Positions 46,654 through 60,641 of a stretch of DNA of 64,000 nucleotides are shown piece after piece. The notes below the pieces were generated by a model. The model was not told the origin of the DNA and did not search any database. It worked only from the letters and a program-made list of their open reading frames with translations. The translations under genes and the position numbers were made by a program. This stretch comes from Azolla pinnata. Lineage: Eukaryota > Streptophyta > Polypodiopsida > Salviniales > Salviniaceae. How positions within the stretch are numbered: the first letter of the stretch is position 1; every line of letters begins with the position of its first letter. The stretch lies in NCBI GenBank assembly GCA_037176905.1, contig JBBBWG010018889.1, positions 1-64,000 on the forward strand. The letters are read 5' to 3'.

Positions 46654-49048
46654 ATTCAAAGAGGTGTTCTGCTTCTAATGTGCATTGTGTCTATCGCGCA
46701 AATAACAGATAACAGACCGGACTTTGTAAAGGGTCTGCTGAAACTAGTACAGAAGTGGTCAAGCAAGTAGTATAGAGAAAAGAATGTCAAGTGTGTTCTA
46801 TCAACGAGTACATCTGTAATCACGTAAGTGTAATCGAGGATGGAGCCAACCTGAGATGAATGGTGCACTGGCATTTAACATTCCAAGCAGAAATTCCCTG
46901 CAATGGTATACAAGATTTGTATCAGCATCAAAAGGTAAAAGGTGATTTCAGTTGGTTGTGGAAAAAATTTTGCTCTCAACAACTTGTGAGTGATGATTAC
47001 AGATGTATTCTTCACTAGCCACAGAGTGGAAAAGCTTGTGAAATAATAATAAAACTGTAATATTCTTTTGAGATTGATGCGTTTCAGGCACCAATTTACT
47101 CATGTACACACGACACTGTTCAGCTCAGTATTTGAGAAAAGCTGATTGTCATTGAGCAGGATCAAATTTTCAGCCTTAAAAGTAACATGTGTATCATCTT
47201 TGTAAGTAACAATGTCTGTATTTGCTCTGATCTGACTATCAATAACACTAGAATCGATTTGAACTCGAAATGGGTTTTATAAAATGGGCTTAATAAATAT
47301 GATTAGCATATAAGCATCAACTATGTTTTACTTGAAGAGATCATTGTAAGGAATTGGCTTCATAGATTTAATCTTTTTAACTATCAAGAATATATCATCA
47401 CTAAAAAGCATATTTGATTGTAGAAATGGGTTTTTGGAAAAAGAAAAAAGTATAGAGCTAATCTAAAAACCCAAGTTCATGATACTTAAATGTCCTTGAT
47501 AACTACAAGATCTATAAAAATTTCACATTTTGATAGCTTGACATAATCTTACCTTTCTTCCCTTTATGTTTTTTTCCTTTGCTCTTTAATCTGTAAGATC
47601 TTTCCAGTGCTTATTTCACACTTGATTTCTCCTTTGAAACTAAAGATGTTCCATTTTATTCTTGTTTGCAAGAACCGAATACCATCATGTTTGATTCGGC
47701 CATGATCAGTTCCTCTCATGACCTAAATCAAATACCATAATTTAACCTTTATTCTGATCGATGTGATTTTCTCTTTTATTGTTTGCTCGATCTATATTTT
47801 AGAGATGAAGAAGAGTTCGCGACAACGTGTAAAAAGAGGCGACGCCCTTTGATCAATATATCTAAGGAGATCAACACCGAATCAAATGAAGTTGTCGTGT
47901 TCAAAATTTAATCTCAACTCAGCTTTGTGACACTCTCTTGATCATGGTTTAACGCCTCAAGACGTGATAATATATTACTGTATAAAAAGCTCTTGTCGTC
48001 GAGTTATCCAAACAACTGTACATTCCTTGCGTTCCTTCATTTCTATCGAGTAAGATGGACTGCCGAAACCCAAGGAGATTTACTACAGCAAAACTACGAT
48101 GCATCATTAAGTAGTTTTTCAGCTGTGTTGCGATTTCAGTCCCTCTCCAAGTCGAGTAGAACTAGAAGGTCGGGCATGCATGCGTAGCCGTTCATCATAA
48201 CAGAGCTTGAACTTGTAGCCGAGCCACATGCTTTGACACGAGGGATATGTCTTAGCATGTACACATAGTATCGAACATACATGTCTAGCTATTCTACATG
48301 AAGCTAAGATATGTATAGCTAGCACACCCCGACGAGATTCACGATTGTGCCAGACAAGTTTACATTATGATCGTCTTCCAGTAATCTTCCGACTCTGCTA
48401 CGATTTTCATCCTCTTTTACGTGGACTAAATCGATAAGGTCGGTTAGACATGCATGTCTAGCATTACACTATCGAGCGTGCCAGATTCAGAGAAATGCAC
48501 ATCTGGGTATATAGCAAGGAGAATGCAGATGAAGCAATCTGGAATCAAGCTTAGCACTTCCTGGAGAGCGTATGGAGGGGAGAAATGATGTGGGCGATTT
48601 CCTTCTTCCGAGTTTGTTGATGTGGGCGATTTTCTTCTTCAAGAGTTTGTTGATGTGGGCGATTTCCTTCTTCCGAGTTTGTTGATGTGGGCGATTTCCT
48701 TCTTCAAGAGTTTGTTGATGTGGGCGATTTCCTTCTTCCGAGTTTGTTGATGTGGGCGATTTTCTTCATCTTCTTTTTGTTCTCCATTCTCCCTCCTTCC
48801 CATCCCAGATCCTTGAACATCGGGACTGTTCATGTTTGCATCCTCGAAACGAGGGGATCTTTGGATCTCACGTACACATATTCTCTACCTCTGTGTTTCC
48901 ATGTCTGGATGATATCTTTTGCTGGGCTCTGCAGGAAAACCTAAGCCCCGACACAACCAGAAACCAAAAGGGGAGAGGAAGATAGATTGGAAGCAAAAAG
49001 GAAAAGTTTTTGTTCAATCATTCGTTCACTTTATGATCTGAGGAAGCA
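46654..49048. other. Intergenic region between MLH3 and FAM114-like genes
   Basis: Nothing coding recognised. 48588-48770 holds five or six copies of a 32-33-bp repeat (GATGTGGGCGATTTCCTTCT onward) about 0.3 kb before the FAM114-like start codon. Confidence 0.65.
48588..48770. repeat. 32/33-bp tandem repeat upstream of the FAM114-like gene
   Basis: Units alternate between an ...CTTCTTCCGAGTTTGTT form (32 bp) and a ...CTTCTTCAAGAGTTTGTT form (33 bp), suggesting that a two-unit block was duplicated. Confidence 0.9.
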
Positions 49049-49920
49049 ATGGGCGACCCTGTTTCAGCTGACCAGACAGTTTCTGCATCAGGTGTGGGGG
49101 AAGAGAAGAAGGGATGGGGAGGAGGGTGGGGAGGATGGGGATCCTCTGCCTTCTCTGTTCTTTCAGGCATCCAGAAGGCTGCAGCAGAGACTGCAGATGA
49201 ACTCGCCAGAAATGTATGCAATTACTCTCTCTCTCTCTCTCTCTCTGCGATTCATATTGGCATCCAAGAATTGCATAGTGGATGTACATGAGAAGTGATG
49301 ATCTCATATTTTTGAGTTCTTCTCTTGCGTTTCTGAGTACCTTTTCAAAGATGAGAAGGTAATATGAATGAAATTTGGTCATGTGTGCATATACATGTGC
49401 ATGTATTTCTGTAGCGTGTGCACACATAATGATGCATGCGTGTATGTATTTTTATTGAGAGATGTCGTTGATCTGTTTCACAGATAGTTTAGAAAAGGTG
49501 ATCTTATGAAATGTATTAATGAGAAAAGGATGATTTGTCATTTTTTATGCATATTGGGCATTCTGTATCGTTGCATTTATGTTCATTTACAGTTGATCCA
49601 TATGTAGGACAATGTATTTCATATGTAAATTGACAGAGAAATGGTTAATCTTGGAGTGTTGCTGTGCGTTTCTGATCAATTTTCATCTTGATTTATAGAA
49701 AATCCATTCCTGGATCTAGGATTAGCACCTTTCCTGTCATGTTTTTCTTACCTATGGGGTTTGAGAGTTTTTCTTGTATGTGTCTGTCCTTTTCCTACAG
49801 CTTTCTGAGAAGGTATTGTGAACGTACTATTACCACTTGTACTTATTTCAGGAAAGGAAATATGGAACAAAATCTGGATCCATTTCCAGATGGTACTTTC
49901 CTGGTTCATTATGTATGTAT

Positions 49921-50000
<80 letters not shown>

Positions 50001-52973
50001 ATGTCTGTGCGTGCATATGGAAGTTTCAGTGTCTGGCCATCTCCATTGTAATATACAAACGATTTTTTTCAAGAAAGGATTACAAAGAATTATGGACTCA
50101 TAGAGGGATTTTGTGATTCTTTGACTTCTCTTTGTTTTTTGTATTTGCTTAGTGTTGATATCTTTTATGTCGCTTTTTGCTGTATTGATGATTTCTATTG
50201 TTGGAAATTGTATTTTAGGCTATTGCAGTAGCAAAAGATGCTGCAAAAGGAGTTTCAGAGCTGCAGGACAATGTCGCCAGCTCACTTAAACTGCAACAAG
50301 AAGAAGGAGGTTCTGGAGAAGTTTCTTCAGAAAATAAGGAGGACGAATCACCTGAGGATAAGCTCAGAAGTGCAGCTTTACAGAAACTAGAGGCAGCTGG
50401 TCAAGATACTGCTCTCACTCATGTGAGCCTTGCCTTCCTTTTTATGCTTATTTGTGCACACCTTTTCATTTCATTGTGCTTTCTTTTCAAGATCGATACT
50501 CCTATCTATATATGCAGGGTCTCAAAGCAATAGATGCATCAGTTGAAAATCTAGCTTCAGGAGCTTGGCAAGCATTTGGAACAGCTTGGCAAGGAAGCAA
50601 GAACTTTATCCAGAAGTACGTTCTATGTTTAGTATACATATTAAAATTCTGTTTCTGATATTTGCAATGAAGGAATTCAGCATGATTGTTTATAAATAGA
50701 AACTTTTTGGTGCTCTTATGGTTTGCTCAGGTTGGAAATGTATGAGTCTTTGGAAACATATTGATATGAACAGATACTTGTGTACTCCAGAATACAAGGT
50801 CTTAAACGAAAATCTGAGTTTTGAATATTTTAAGAGAAGGCAATTAAATGAATGATATTTAAGGCAGTCTACCATATGTCCAACATTCTCACAATTTCTT
50901 GGAGCCATGTGAATTATGATGGCAACATCACATTAATTTCAATATTATCTCCTTAGTAAGTGTAGTCATTAACTAAGCACTGAAGCACAATGCCTCGAGC
51001 TGAGGGTCATAAGCTCAGATCAGTCTGAATATATCAATTTAGTTGATACTCTTTGGAGTGTGGAATTGGCTATAAAATCCCTACTGTATGAAGTCTGGCA
51101 CAGCTTGGCTTATCAAGTGATCTCTGGAGTTCATCACCTACATTATGCATGTCATATTGGCCCTACTGGGAACCATGCACATTGGTCGGGGGATGTTTGT
51201 GTCGCATAGTTTGAGCTTTCTCTCTCATTGGTTGGATGACGTGAAAATATATTGAATTTGAGAAGTAAAAAAAGCTCCACATGCCTATGTATCTAGACTT
51301 TCTATGCAAAATGCTCCACGTGCAAATAGGGCTATTGCTAGCCCCAACATCAACTCCTAATCAAGGTTTTGTAAGAAAATGCAGATTTTATGTGCAGGCT
51401 AGAGCATTCAGCAGAGAATCTGGCAGAAAGCATCCAGAAGCAAGGAAGCTTTAGTTATAAGGCTGGCACACTGGCTCCTGGTCTCTTAGAGGTTAGAAGG
51501 CAATCATCTTTTTCTTGAAAGTACTTGATTTTTGAATCCTTGGATTTGACAATGCTCTTCTTCTACAAAAATGAAGAGTGGAAAAGCTATCACGGCAAAG
51601 GGCTTGGAGGTTCTTGAGTATGTTGGTAGAGAAGCGATAGATCTGATTGTGACAGAAGCTGGAATTGAAATTGAAGATGAGCCAAAAGCATCAGATGCAG
51701 AGGCAATAGAGGATAATGAACATTTTATGGATGATGTGACATTTGATCGTTGTTTTTACATATATGGAGGGCCAGAACAGCTGGAGGTTAGTAATTTGAA
51801 GGAGCATTCTGCTTATATGACATCGTTTCCTTGCATTAGTTGATCCCTTCATGTGCAGAAACTTCATAAAACAGGACATAACCGTCTGGTATGTTGTTAT
51901 GGATGGCAGGAACTTGACGCAATAGCAAATCATCATATGCTCCTTTGCAATAGAGCCAAGACGAAACTGTCAAATGAGGAAAAGTCCTTATTTGATGGGA
52001 CGTTAAAGCAGCTGCAACAAATCATGGACGTGGGAACTAATGCTAATGAAAAGATCTCAGAGGCTGACAAAGGTAAACAAGTGGAGTTAGGAGTGATTGA
52101 TGATAACAGTGAATTTAAAAGCATCCGTGAGGCTGGTGTAGCAAAAGCTGCTGAAATGGCTGCAGGGTATGCTATTCTGCTCTTGCAAAAAACTTTATAT
52201 TGTCCAGGGTTTTGATTGCTTAGACCTAGTAACCTCTTAATTCTTGTGGTTGTCCAGTTTCACTGTGGCCCTTGGTGGTTTGGCTATTTCTGAAGTCATC
52301 CAAAAGACGACAGATCGTTTAGAAGAAATTAAAGTTGAAGGAGTGCATGTATGTGTGATTCTTCGAGATTTATGCTTTGTTGAATGTAGAGCTTGCCTTT
52401 CCTGAGAAAGAGGGTGTAACACACAACTTTAAATAATTTTCAGTATTGGTTGTGGTGCAGAGGCTCTCAGAGTTGTGTGCATCTGGCATCTCTCAGCTAC
52501 TAACTCTTGGGAAGTCACTTCTCTCGTCAGTTGCCGAGCAAGATGACAAAGACACCTCGCTGTGGCCGAAAGATTGTCTGGACAAAGCTAAGCTCCTCCG
52601 AGCCCAAGCGCAGTCGATGGCTGATGATATCGAAGTTATTGCAGTTAGCTTTGTTACCGGTATGACATTGCAGTTATAGATTTTCTTGTTGATGGCTTTC
52701 ATAAAACAAATTGCAAATAATATCCTGGGACCTACGTTTCTCCTTCATTTGTATGCAGGCATCAGTGATGTGAGTGCAGCATTTCAGGCCGCCCTAAAGG
52801 ATGGCGAAAGGGATGATGCAAAACATGATTTGGTGTCAGTTAAATCTATCGAAGAGAAAGCACGTACTTTAACTAGTGATTTGGAGAGTGATGGCAGTGT
52901 AGCGATCGAAAAACTGCAGTCTGGACTTAAACAGCTTGTCTATGTGGTTTTGTACACGTCGCTGAAGAATTGA
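49049..52973 (+). CDS. FAM114 / NOXP20 family protein (DUF719)
   Basis: Nine exons: 49049-49213, 50219-50422, 50518-50615, 51398-51491, 51577-51786, 51910-52166, 52258-52348, 52461-52659, 52759-52973; 510 aa. The order of features follows the family: an N-terminal acidic/Gly segment with GWGGGWGGWGSSAFSVLSGI, an Ala-rich helical part (KAAAETADELARN, AVAKDAAKG), the core LASGAWQAFGTAWQGSKNF and KLEHSAENLAESIQKQ, then LEVLEYVGREAIDLIVTE, FYIYGGPEQLEELDAIANHH and a long helical C-terminus. Animal FAM114A2 has been reported as a Rab2 effector at the Golgi; the plant role is not established. A (GT)n microsatellite sits in intron 1. Exon 6 has a second in-frame acceptor at 51858 that would add 17 residues. 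Confidence 0.92.
49922..49999. repeat. (GT)n microsatellite in intron 1 of the FAM114-like gene
   Basis: About 39 uninterrupted GT units. Frames across it give poly-Cys-Val or poly-Thr-His only. Confidence 0.97.
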
Positions 52974-55900
52974 AATGGGTTCTCCCATCAATGGGCTGCT
53001 CTTCTCTGAGATTAGGCAGAGTTCTTTGGGCTCTTTTGCTTGACCATGTGTATTTAAACCGGAGAGACAATGTTTTTTAGCTGGTTTTTTTTTAGCTGTA
53101 ACATGATCAGCAGAATATTTGGTCAAAAGTGGTTAAATGCAGTCAGATGTAACAGCTTGCATGTATTAAAAAGATCCATTGAAGCCGTATAATATGAATC
53201 TGGCATTTCACTATGAATCTTTTTGTCTTTGAGGATCAATCATTATCGTTGAAACATGTTTCCTGCAAGTTTGGTATGTCCAAAAGTAGTTTAACAATGT
53301 AACAAGAATGAAAAACTGCTTTTCATGAGTGGTTGAGCTGAACTCTTCAGAGAAATTTGGAAGAATACCGTTTTGTTAGTTAATGCCATGTTAAGAGTCA
53401 ATGGAAGGTGATGGATAAATAAAATTGTGAATTTTGAAATGAACAACTCGAACCAAAGCCTATACCACAGAATGAACATTGTATTGCTATTGCACTCAGT
53501 GACAAATAAAAATAACGGATTTTAAGGTTTTCCTTGCATGCAATGCGATGGTGAAACAATTAGTAAGTACAAGATCTAACAATTCACATCACAAGCCTTA
53601 GCGAGTCAATCAAGCATCGATAACTTAGTTACCATTCATAAAAGGACTAAGGTAAATCATCTCCGAAGGATTCAATCGATAGTCTCTCTTACCAAATGGT
53701 AACAATTGTGACCTTAGTACTAAGGAGATTGAAGAAGTTGAGAATGAGCTCTATAGAATATGAAGTTCGGTCAAAACAGTCAAGGAATGATGGTCATATA
53801 TATAAGGATAAGTTTTTATATTTCAAGGGTTTAAAAGAAATATATACCACCAGGGATGAGTGGGAGACTTGGAAGAGAATGGTTAGGATGTTAAAGGAGA
53901 CACTTCCCAAATGGGGAGGTATAACATGGGTTAGAGCGAGGTGGCCGAATAATAAGTGTCAAGTTACAATCTAATTGGAACCAGGATATAATAGTTAGAA
54001 TTTGCTAATTGGATATTAAGAGAAATTCCTGTAGAACAATCGATGGTCATGGACAATCCAAACTATAGGTGTCATGATTATTGAGAACTAGTTGAGTCAT
54101 ATGCTAAGAAAATTGCCTTGATCCATAACCTTTAGGTTACCTAAGTAAGTTGCTGAAGTTACCAATCAGTGTCGTACGTATTCTACCAACTCTTCTCTAA
54201 ATAATCTCAACCCCCATAAGGTGCTCTTTATATAGGAAAGAGATTTGCTTTGTTTTTTTTTTTTCGTTGACACACACAACCACACTTTGATCTGACACTT
54301 CAGCTTTAAAAAACAACATACAATGCATATTATGATCCCAAGCTTTTTAAACAAAGGTGGGGCTTGATGCTGGCTTGCGTTACAGTTAGCTGTCTTTTTA
54401 CAAAAAAGTCCAAAGATGTTGGACGGTTTCAATAAGAATCGAGATTATTTCTGTAGAAAATATTGGGCTACTGCATTATTTTTATTGTCTTTTGAATCCT
54501 CTCTTCTATTAACAGTCAGTCCTACAGGACATAACTCATTCATTCCTCCAAGAATTCGGCATCTCCTTTCCTCCATTGCTCTTGATGTACTGACATGCAC
54601 TTCATTTGTTATGTGCCAATTGCATATAATTCAGTTGAAATTGTCATAGATACTGTTCCTCTGGTTGGTATTATGGATCCAGAATATCACTAGTTTCAGC
54701 ACTCACTTTTCGAATGCAAACACTGGCATAATTTAGGATACAATATCTGACGTTAGCCCCATTTGATGTGATGCTTATGCCAAACCTTTGATGCTTGCAA
54801 TTTATACTGCAACACTCGGCATACTTGCTGCAGTGATGCAATCTACATTTCAGATGATGAGAAAAGAAATCCATTTGGTGTAGATAGTGCTTCCCTGCAG
54901 TGATGCAATCTGCTGCATCTCAGACGATGACAAAAGAAACCCATTTGTTGTAGATAGTGCTTCCCCTGCATGCTTGCTGCAATGATGCAAAACTTGGCAT
55001 ATCTGCTTCAATGATGAAATCTACATTTCAGATGATGAGAAAAACAACCACTTTGTTGAAGGCCGGCTTCCCTTTGACATACTTGCTGCAAATGATGCAA
55101 TCTGCGTTTCAGAAGATGATGAAAAAAAACCCATTTGCTATAGATACTGCCTCCCTTGTAGATATTCATAGCAAATATGTAGTACTTTGTGTAGATCTGA
55201 TACTAGACATATTTGCCTCTGCAGGTCAAAATTGGAAGCACATACCAGCACACTGCAACATTTTAATGCAATTTTGGTTGATAACCCTTCCCTCGTAGAT
55301 GGGTGGCATTATAGACCACAATGTCAGGTTTGTAGCAAAAAACTGGTGGAAAGATATGTTTGTCGTCAGGCTCAAGATTTTTCAAACTCTTTGGTGCTTG
55401 CCTGCTTTGGTTGGATGTGATGTTCAGCATATTTACCTCTTCCAGAAAAGCCGATGAAGGAAGTGAATACCAATGCATCATTTTGTTGCTTTTCTTCTTA
55501 AAGACCCGATCTGTAAAATATTGTAGCAAAGCTCCAGCACATGCATATATGCTTAGCATAAATACCACATCAATACTTGGGATATGTCCACACTAGCAAA
55601 AGATCCGTCCTCAGGATATTTTTCAGGATTACTCATTTTGTAGAATCCTCCTGTAGACCCAGAATGTTTTTTTTAAGCAAATCTCTGGTACTTGCATTTT
55701 TTGATGCAATCCTCCTCTGCATCCAGACTAGCCAACAAGGAAGTACACTACCATTTGGTGGAGTAACAGATGATGCAGATTCCTCCTGGCGGTGGTATCA
55801 CAAACCCAAAATGTCATATCTGTACAAAACCTCTGGTGCATGAATGTCCTTTGATTCAATGCTCGACATAAGTTTGGTGTAGAGATCTATATGCCAAAGT

Positions 55901-56466
55901 ACAGGATAAAGCAGGATCTAGAGCTCCAATATGAAGACAGAAAGGTCACTTGCTGATATGGACATCTGCAGGACTGGATAGTTTTGGTCACCAAGATCAA
56001 CAATCCAACATACCATCCAGACCAGTAACTGACAGGAGGCCAGTCCGGACATTCTAGCTGAAGTTATTTCAAGCCTCTTCAGGTATAGCACACTATAATT
56101 TAAGAGAAATATGGCCAGGTTAGCCTCCTACACTAATGTCACAGCCTTCTGATAATCTTTACATTTGACTGTTTGAAGAAGCTGAAGGATTGGATCATCA
56201 TCCTGCGGCCCTCTATTGAGGCTTCCATGGCTAAATACAATGAAAACAAAGGTGTTCCACTGGAAGTTTTACTACCACATCCAAGAACATCTGAAGAACT
56301 GAGACCACGTGCAGGATAAACAAAGTTCTCTGAACCCAGCAGGCAGGATATTCTGACTGGCACTTCCAGCAAACCCAATACCACAAATGACATATTTTAT
56401 CCGTGGGCACTGCACTTAATAACACGTACTCGAAAGTCAGAAGCTGTTGTTACATGAGATGCATCA
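52974..56466. other. Intergenic region between FAM114-like and ACT-domain genes
   Basis: No gene recognised. 53696-53974 has a 92-codon open frame without a known family. About 54828-55165 is an imperfect repeat array built on TTGCTGCAATGATGCAATCT and TTTCAGATGATGARAAAAR, in four to five diverged copies; weaker relatives recur to about 55.8 kb. Confidence 0.6.
54828..55165. repeat. Imperfect ~70-110-bp tandem repeats
   Basis: Each copy contains GCTGCARTGATGCAATCT, a CATTTCAGATGATGA-like word, AAACCCATTTG and TAGATAGTGCTTCCC. Unit length varies because of indels. Confidence 0.75.
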
Positions 56467-59400
56467 TCATCGCATTAACTTGTTTCTAACTTCTTGGGCT
56501 ATACGGCTTCGAATGCGACTGCTGGATGCATCTGACTCGAACTTCTCAACAAGTAAAAATCTATAGATTTTCGACTGCCCTTCTCCTGTTACATGATAAC
56601 ATTCAACATCTGCCTGCATAGGGAACAATTGCAAACAAAAAAGATCTCAGCATACAACTTTATGATCCACCTATTTGCTCATCCCATTGAAAACACCCAA
56701 TACTGCATCAAGATAGCCTAAGTATTTATCTGCACATACACACATTATGAACATATGTACACGTCTCAGTCTGTATGCATATATCTTAATTACCTTAAAT
56801 ATGGAAATTCCAAGAGAATTGAGAGCAAACGTAGTATCACATAAAACTCGGGGACGAGCCAGTCCACACATCTGAATTGGAGCAGCCACTAACAACTCAG
56901 TATCTGGGCCTCTATTTACAACCATAACCTGCACAGGATGTGAGATCCCCATCTTCAGACGTGTAAAAAGACTTTCTTGCTTTTGAGGATCAAGAAGCTT
57001 CTTGCCACCCCTCTGTGAGATGAAAAGCTCCATTTCCGCAGCACCTTCATCGTTAGTAGTAAAGCGTCCATATGCAACCTAAAATTGTATGACTATTTAT
57101 TCAGATCAAATAAAAATGGAAGGCCCATCCATGACATTTCCTTTATATGTTGAGAAAGAAAACCCCCTTAAACTCGAAAGAAAGATTTAGAAACATTCTT
57201 ATGTTGGGAAAGAAAAATGGCTCTGTTCTACATACCTCCATTTGAAAATCCTTCAATGTCCGCAGACAGTCATATAGCAACCCTTTGTGATTGTTGCAAG
57301 AGATCTTCAGCAATGTATGCCTAGGACTGAGAGAGTTATCAATACTTATAGAAATTTTGGCAGACTCTGATGGCCCTTTCAAACAAAGGTCTTCGACAAA
57401 AGAAGGTATGCTCGAAAAGGTTGTATAATCAAGGCCACCCCATTCCGGTCCATCTCTCTTTAATTCATACTTACCAGTGGAATCACCAGTGACTTTTCTC
57501 AACAACACATACAACTGATCTTCGTTCTTTTTGTCCTTTAGCAAACCCCTACAACATGGCATAGTTTTTCTATTAAAAGATAATTGACCAATGTTAGGCA
57601 TGATCAAGGAATCATAACGGATGCTTTAATAACTCAAACCTTGTGTCTGTAAGATAGTAAATATTTAAGGCCTTGCCATCCGGGGTGGTTGTGGCCTTCA
57701 GTTTTTGAATTGTTATCTGGAGCTCCCAGAATGTCCGAGCAATATCTTTATCATGAAACAACAAAAGAGATGACAGAGGACTTCAGAATGGTCAGGGTTA
57801 CATGCAGCGTCGTTTTCTAAAATGAGGTATCATGGACAGATTAAACCAGTCAAAGTCAGGTAAAAAAGAGGAAATCACTAGTGTTGGACTTGATCTAATG
57901 CAGATTTCAGGTGGCTTTGTCTTTTGGCATGAAAAAAAAAGTAGGAAGAGACATAAGAATAAGCGAGAGAATCACAAAGATGGGGGGATGAGAAATAATG
58001 AGAGGGACAAGAAAGAAAAATCGTAAACAAACCTAGCACCTCTGCTTAGACATTTAATTCAAATAGATAGTTTCAGGCCTTCGACATGAGAAAAAAGTAG
58101 GAACTGACGTAAGAATATTGTAAGAAGGGGGATGAGAAATAATATAAAGCGAAAAAAAAGCATAAACAAGCCATTCTAATAAATAGAAACATAGCAAATC
58201 TGATTTAGAACAGAAATGGCCGATTTCTTAGGAATTTTAGTTCAAACAGACTTTCTATTCATGCGAAACATCTTCTGCTTTTTCTAGAAGTAATGGGTAA
58301 GCCTTACGCTGCCTTCTTCCATAGAAGCTACAATAACCATTAATTTATTTTATGCAAAGAGTTCAGTGAATGCATTCAGTTAGCTGTTTGACACACGAAT
58401 GGACTGGATGAAATCAATGATATCCATTCCCAGTATTAATTTCAGAATAACCACGATTATCATCAAGATTCTAGTGGTCACGTTGACAATCAGAATGATT
58501 GCCAATGCAGCAAAGAGAGAGTTGAGGAAAGCAGACATTTGCACGAGATAACCCAATTCCTAATATTAATTGCTGCTGAAAAGAAATCAAATTCTAAATA
58601 AAAATGGGCCCTTTGATAAGGATGACCTGAAAGAAAATGACACTTGGTAGAAACATAATGACTTCCACGTCATGCTCTGATAAGATAAAAGCGATTCGAA
58701 TTGAATTCTAAAATCCACTCAGATTTTGAGAGTCCAAACATGTCGGGATCATAAAAATAATAAAAACTGCCTGACTCAATATACCTCTATCCAATCAGAG
58801 AAGTAACAATTAATTGCATATGTAGAGACTTCGTCCAGATGTCATATGATTAGTCAAATTTGTCATGATATGATTTCAGATATAGGAAAAGGGATCAAAA
58901 TTGTCTTGATATGATTGCAGGCGTAGGAAAGGGTCACTCTAGTTTCACAATATACAAGGTATTCCTTTTTAATACATCAAAAGATCATATAAAATGCATC
59001 CCTCTATTCTAAGAGGGAGGCCAGATATACATCTTGAAGCCTTTTCATCCAGCCTGTGAGGAGTCCATCCACATCAAACTATTTGAGGGACTGGCAGAAA
59101 CATTCATTTGTTTCTGCAAACGATTGGCCACCAGAGGCATTATTAAATGAGGATATGATATATATTATTATTATTTATTTATTTATTTACTTATTTATGG
59201 CACCATTGATTGTATGAAGTTCTTACCATTAAGTAGACCTGATCGATCAAGTGTGGAGGTTTGTAAGATATGTGTAATCTTGGGCTTAGGCTCTGACGAT
59301 TGCAGCAATTGCATCAATGGCCTTGGTGAAGGGCATGCATCAGTCAGTTGTCTTTTCAGAGCAATCCACCTGATGTTTTTTATGGATCCATCTCTGGAAG

Positions 59401-60641
59401 TCACCCAGAATAGACCAAAACACCATTTTCCATCTGTTGACATGTCTGCAGACCAAAAAGAAAAATGATGGGCAATATTATGATAAGAATCGCTATGATT
59501 CCAACATCTGAAAAACAAACAAGAAATAACTCTATCTTGAAGTTTACAATGACAAATTAATTCACGGTGATCACGGACGACAGGGAAACAACTAGATCAT
59601 GTTATACTATAGATGTAATCCACAACAACATGATTCTAATCTGTGATGGGGAAATGAGCCCACACGATTTTGACCATCGAACTACAATGAGAAATTAGAA
59701 ATCTTGATTTCGTCCTGATCAGCATAAAAAAAGCATTTTTCCACCTGATGAAAATTGAATCCACATGTTCAAACAGTGTGGGATGAGAAAAGAAACAATC
59801 ACAATTCAGTGCATGTTGGCAATGATCCAATCAAGATGTAATAATGCATGATGAGAAGTGAAACCAAAGTGATTCAGCGATCAATTAACACTCGTGATTG
59901 ATGAAGAATTATTGAACAATGATGAATAGTAGACCACGATTCTTTCATAATGTGTCATGAAAAAACCCTGATTATATGTCCAATGAGAAATGAATCCATC
60001 AAGATTGAGCAACATCTTATAAAAATCAAAATTTTATTCATTTATCATGGATCAAAATATTATCTCATCACTATTCAGCAATACATAATCAGAAATATTA
60101 TCATGTTAATCATTCAGCAGTTAGTGAGAAAACATTGCATTAATATTTCGACAAATGTATATTCAGAAACCAGGGACGCAAAAAAAAGATAAGACAATTA
60201 AAGCACTGTATGCCCAAATAAATCAATAAATAGATAGAGAACCTTTAAATGTACCAAAGTTCAAGCAAAGCATGTAGAAATAAATCAGAAAATAGTTATC
60301 GCACCAAAAGAAATACATATCCTAAAAATGAAACTTTTAAGAAGTTACAATATCGGATGAAATCAAGTAACTAAGAACGCTACAGAGGATAAATGAAAGC
60401 GTTACAATCTCAAGCATTTATTTTGATGCCATGGTGCTAGAGAAATCAGAAGCATGGAAAGATAGAAAAGATATATGTACTCACCAGCACCTACAACATC
60501 AAGATTGAAATCCATGAAGATCCTCGTGAGGTCGCATCCCAGACCAAGTTTGTCCGGACAATTTATGGTAACAAGGCTCGTGTCTCCTTCGTACTTCCCC
60601 TTCTGAATCACAACAATCTCGTCATTCAACGGTACACCCAT
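56467..60641 (-). CDS. ACT-domain repeat protein, ACR9/ACR10 type
   Basis: Six exons on the minus strand: 60641-60485, 59445-59227, 57745-57640, 57548-57236, 57078-56794, 56613-56467; 408 aa, the normal size. Order of features: MGVPLNDEIVVI, ACT domain 1 (TINCPDKLGLGCDLTRIF, then STDGKWCFGLFWV), ACT domain 2 (LQTSTLDRSGLLND through TTTPDGKALNIYYLTDTR), a variable linker, ACT domain 3 (HTLLKISCNNHKGLLYDCLR, then VAYGRFTTNDEGAAEMELF), and a C-terminal part with VNRGPDTELLVAAP and a RFLLVEKFESD word. Plant ACR proteins are thought to bind amino acids through their ACT repeats and act as sensors or regulators; direct evidence is limited. Introns are all GT-AG. A (GT)n run lies about 130 bp upstream of the start. 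Confidence 0.93.

Noticed and set aside
49688-50116. Long open frames with poly-Cys-Val or poly-Thr-His
   Set aside because: They cross the (GT)n run in intron 1 of the FAM114-like gene and are not coding.
53696-53974. 92-codon plus-strand frame containing DEWETWKRMVRMLKETLP
   Set aside because: Looks protein-like but I recognise no family, and there is no adjoining exon or promoter evidence; could be a transposon remnant.
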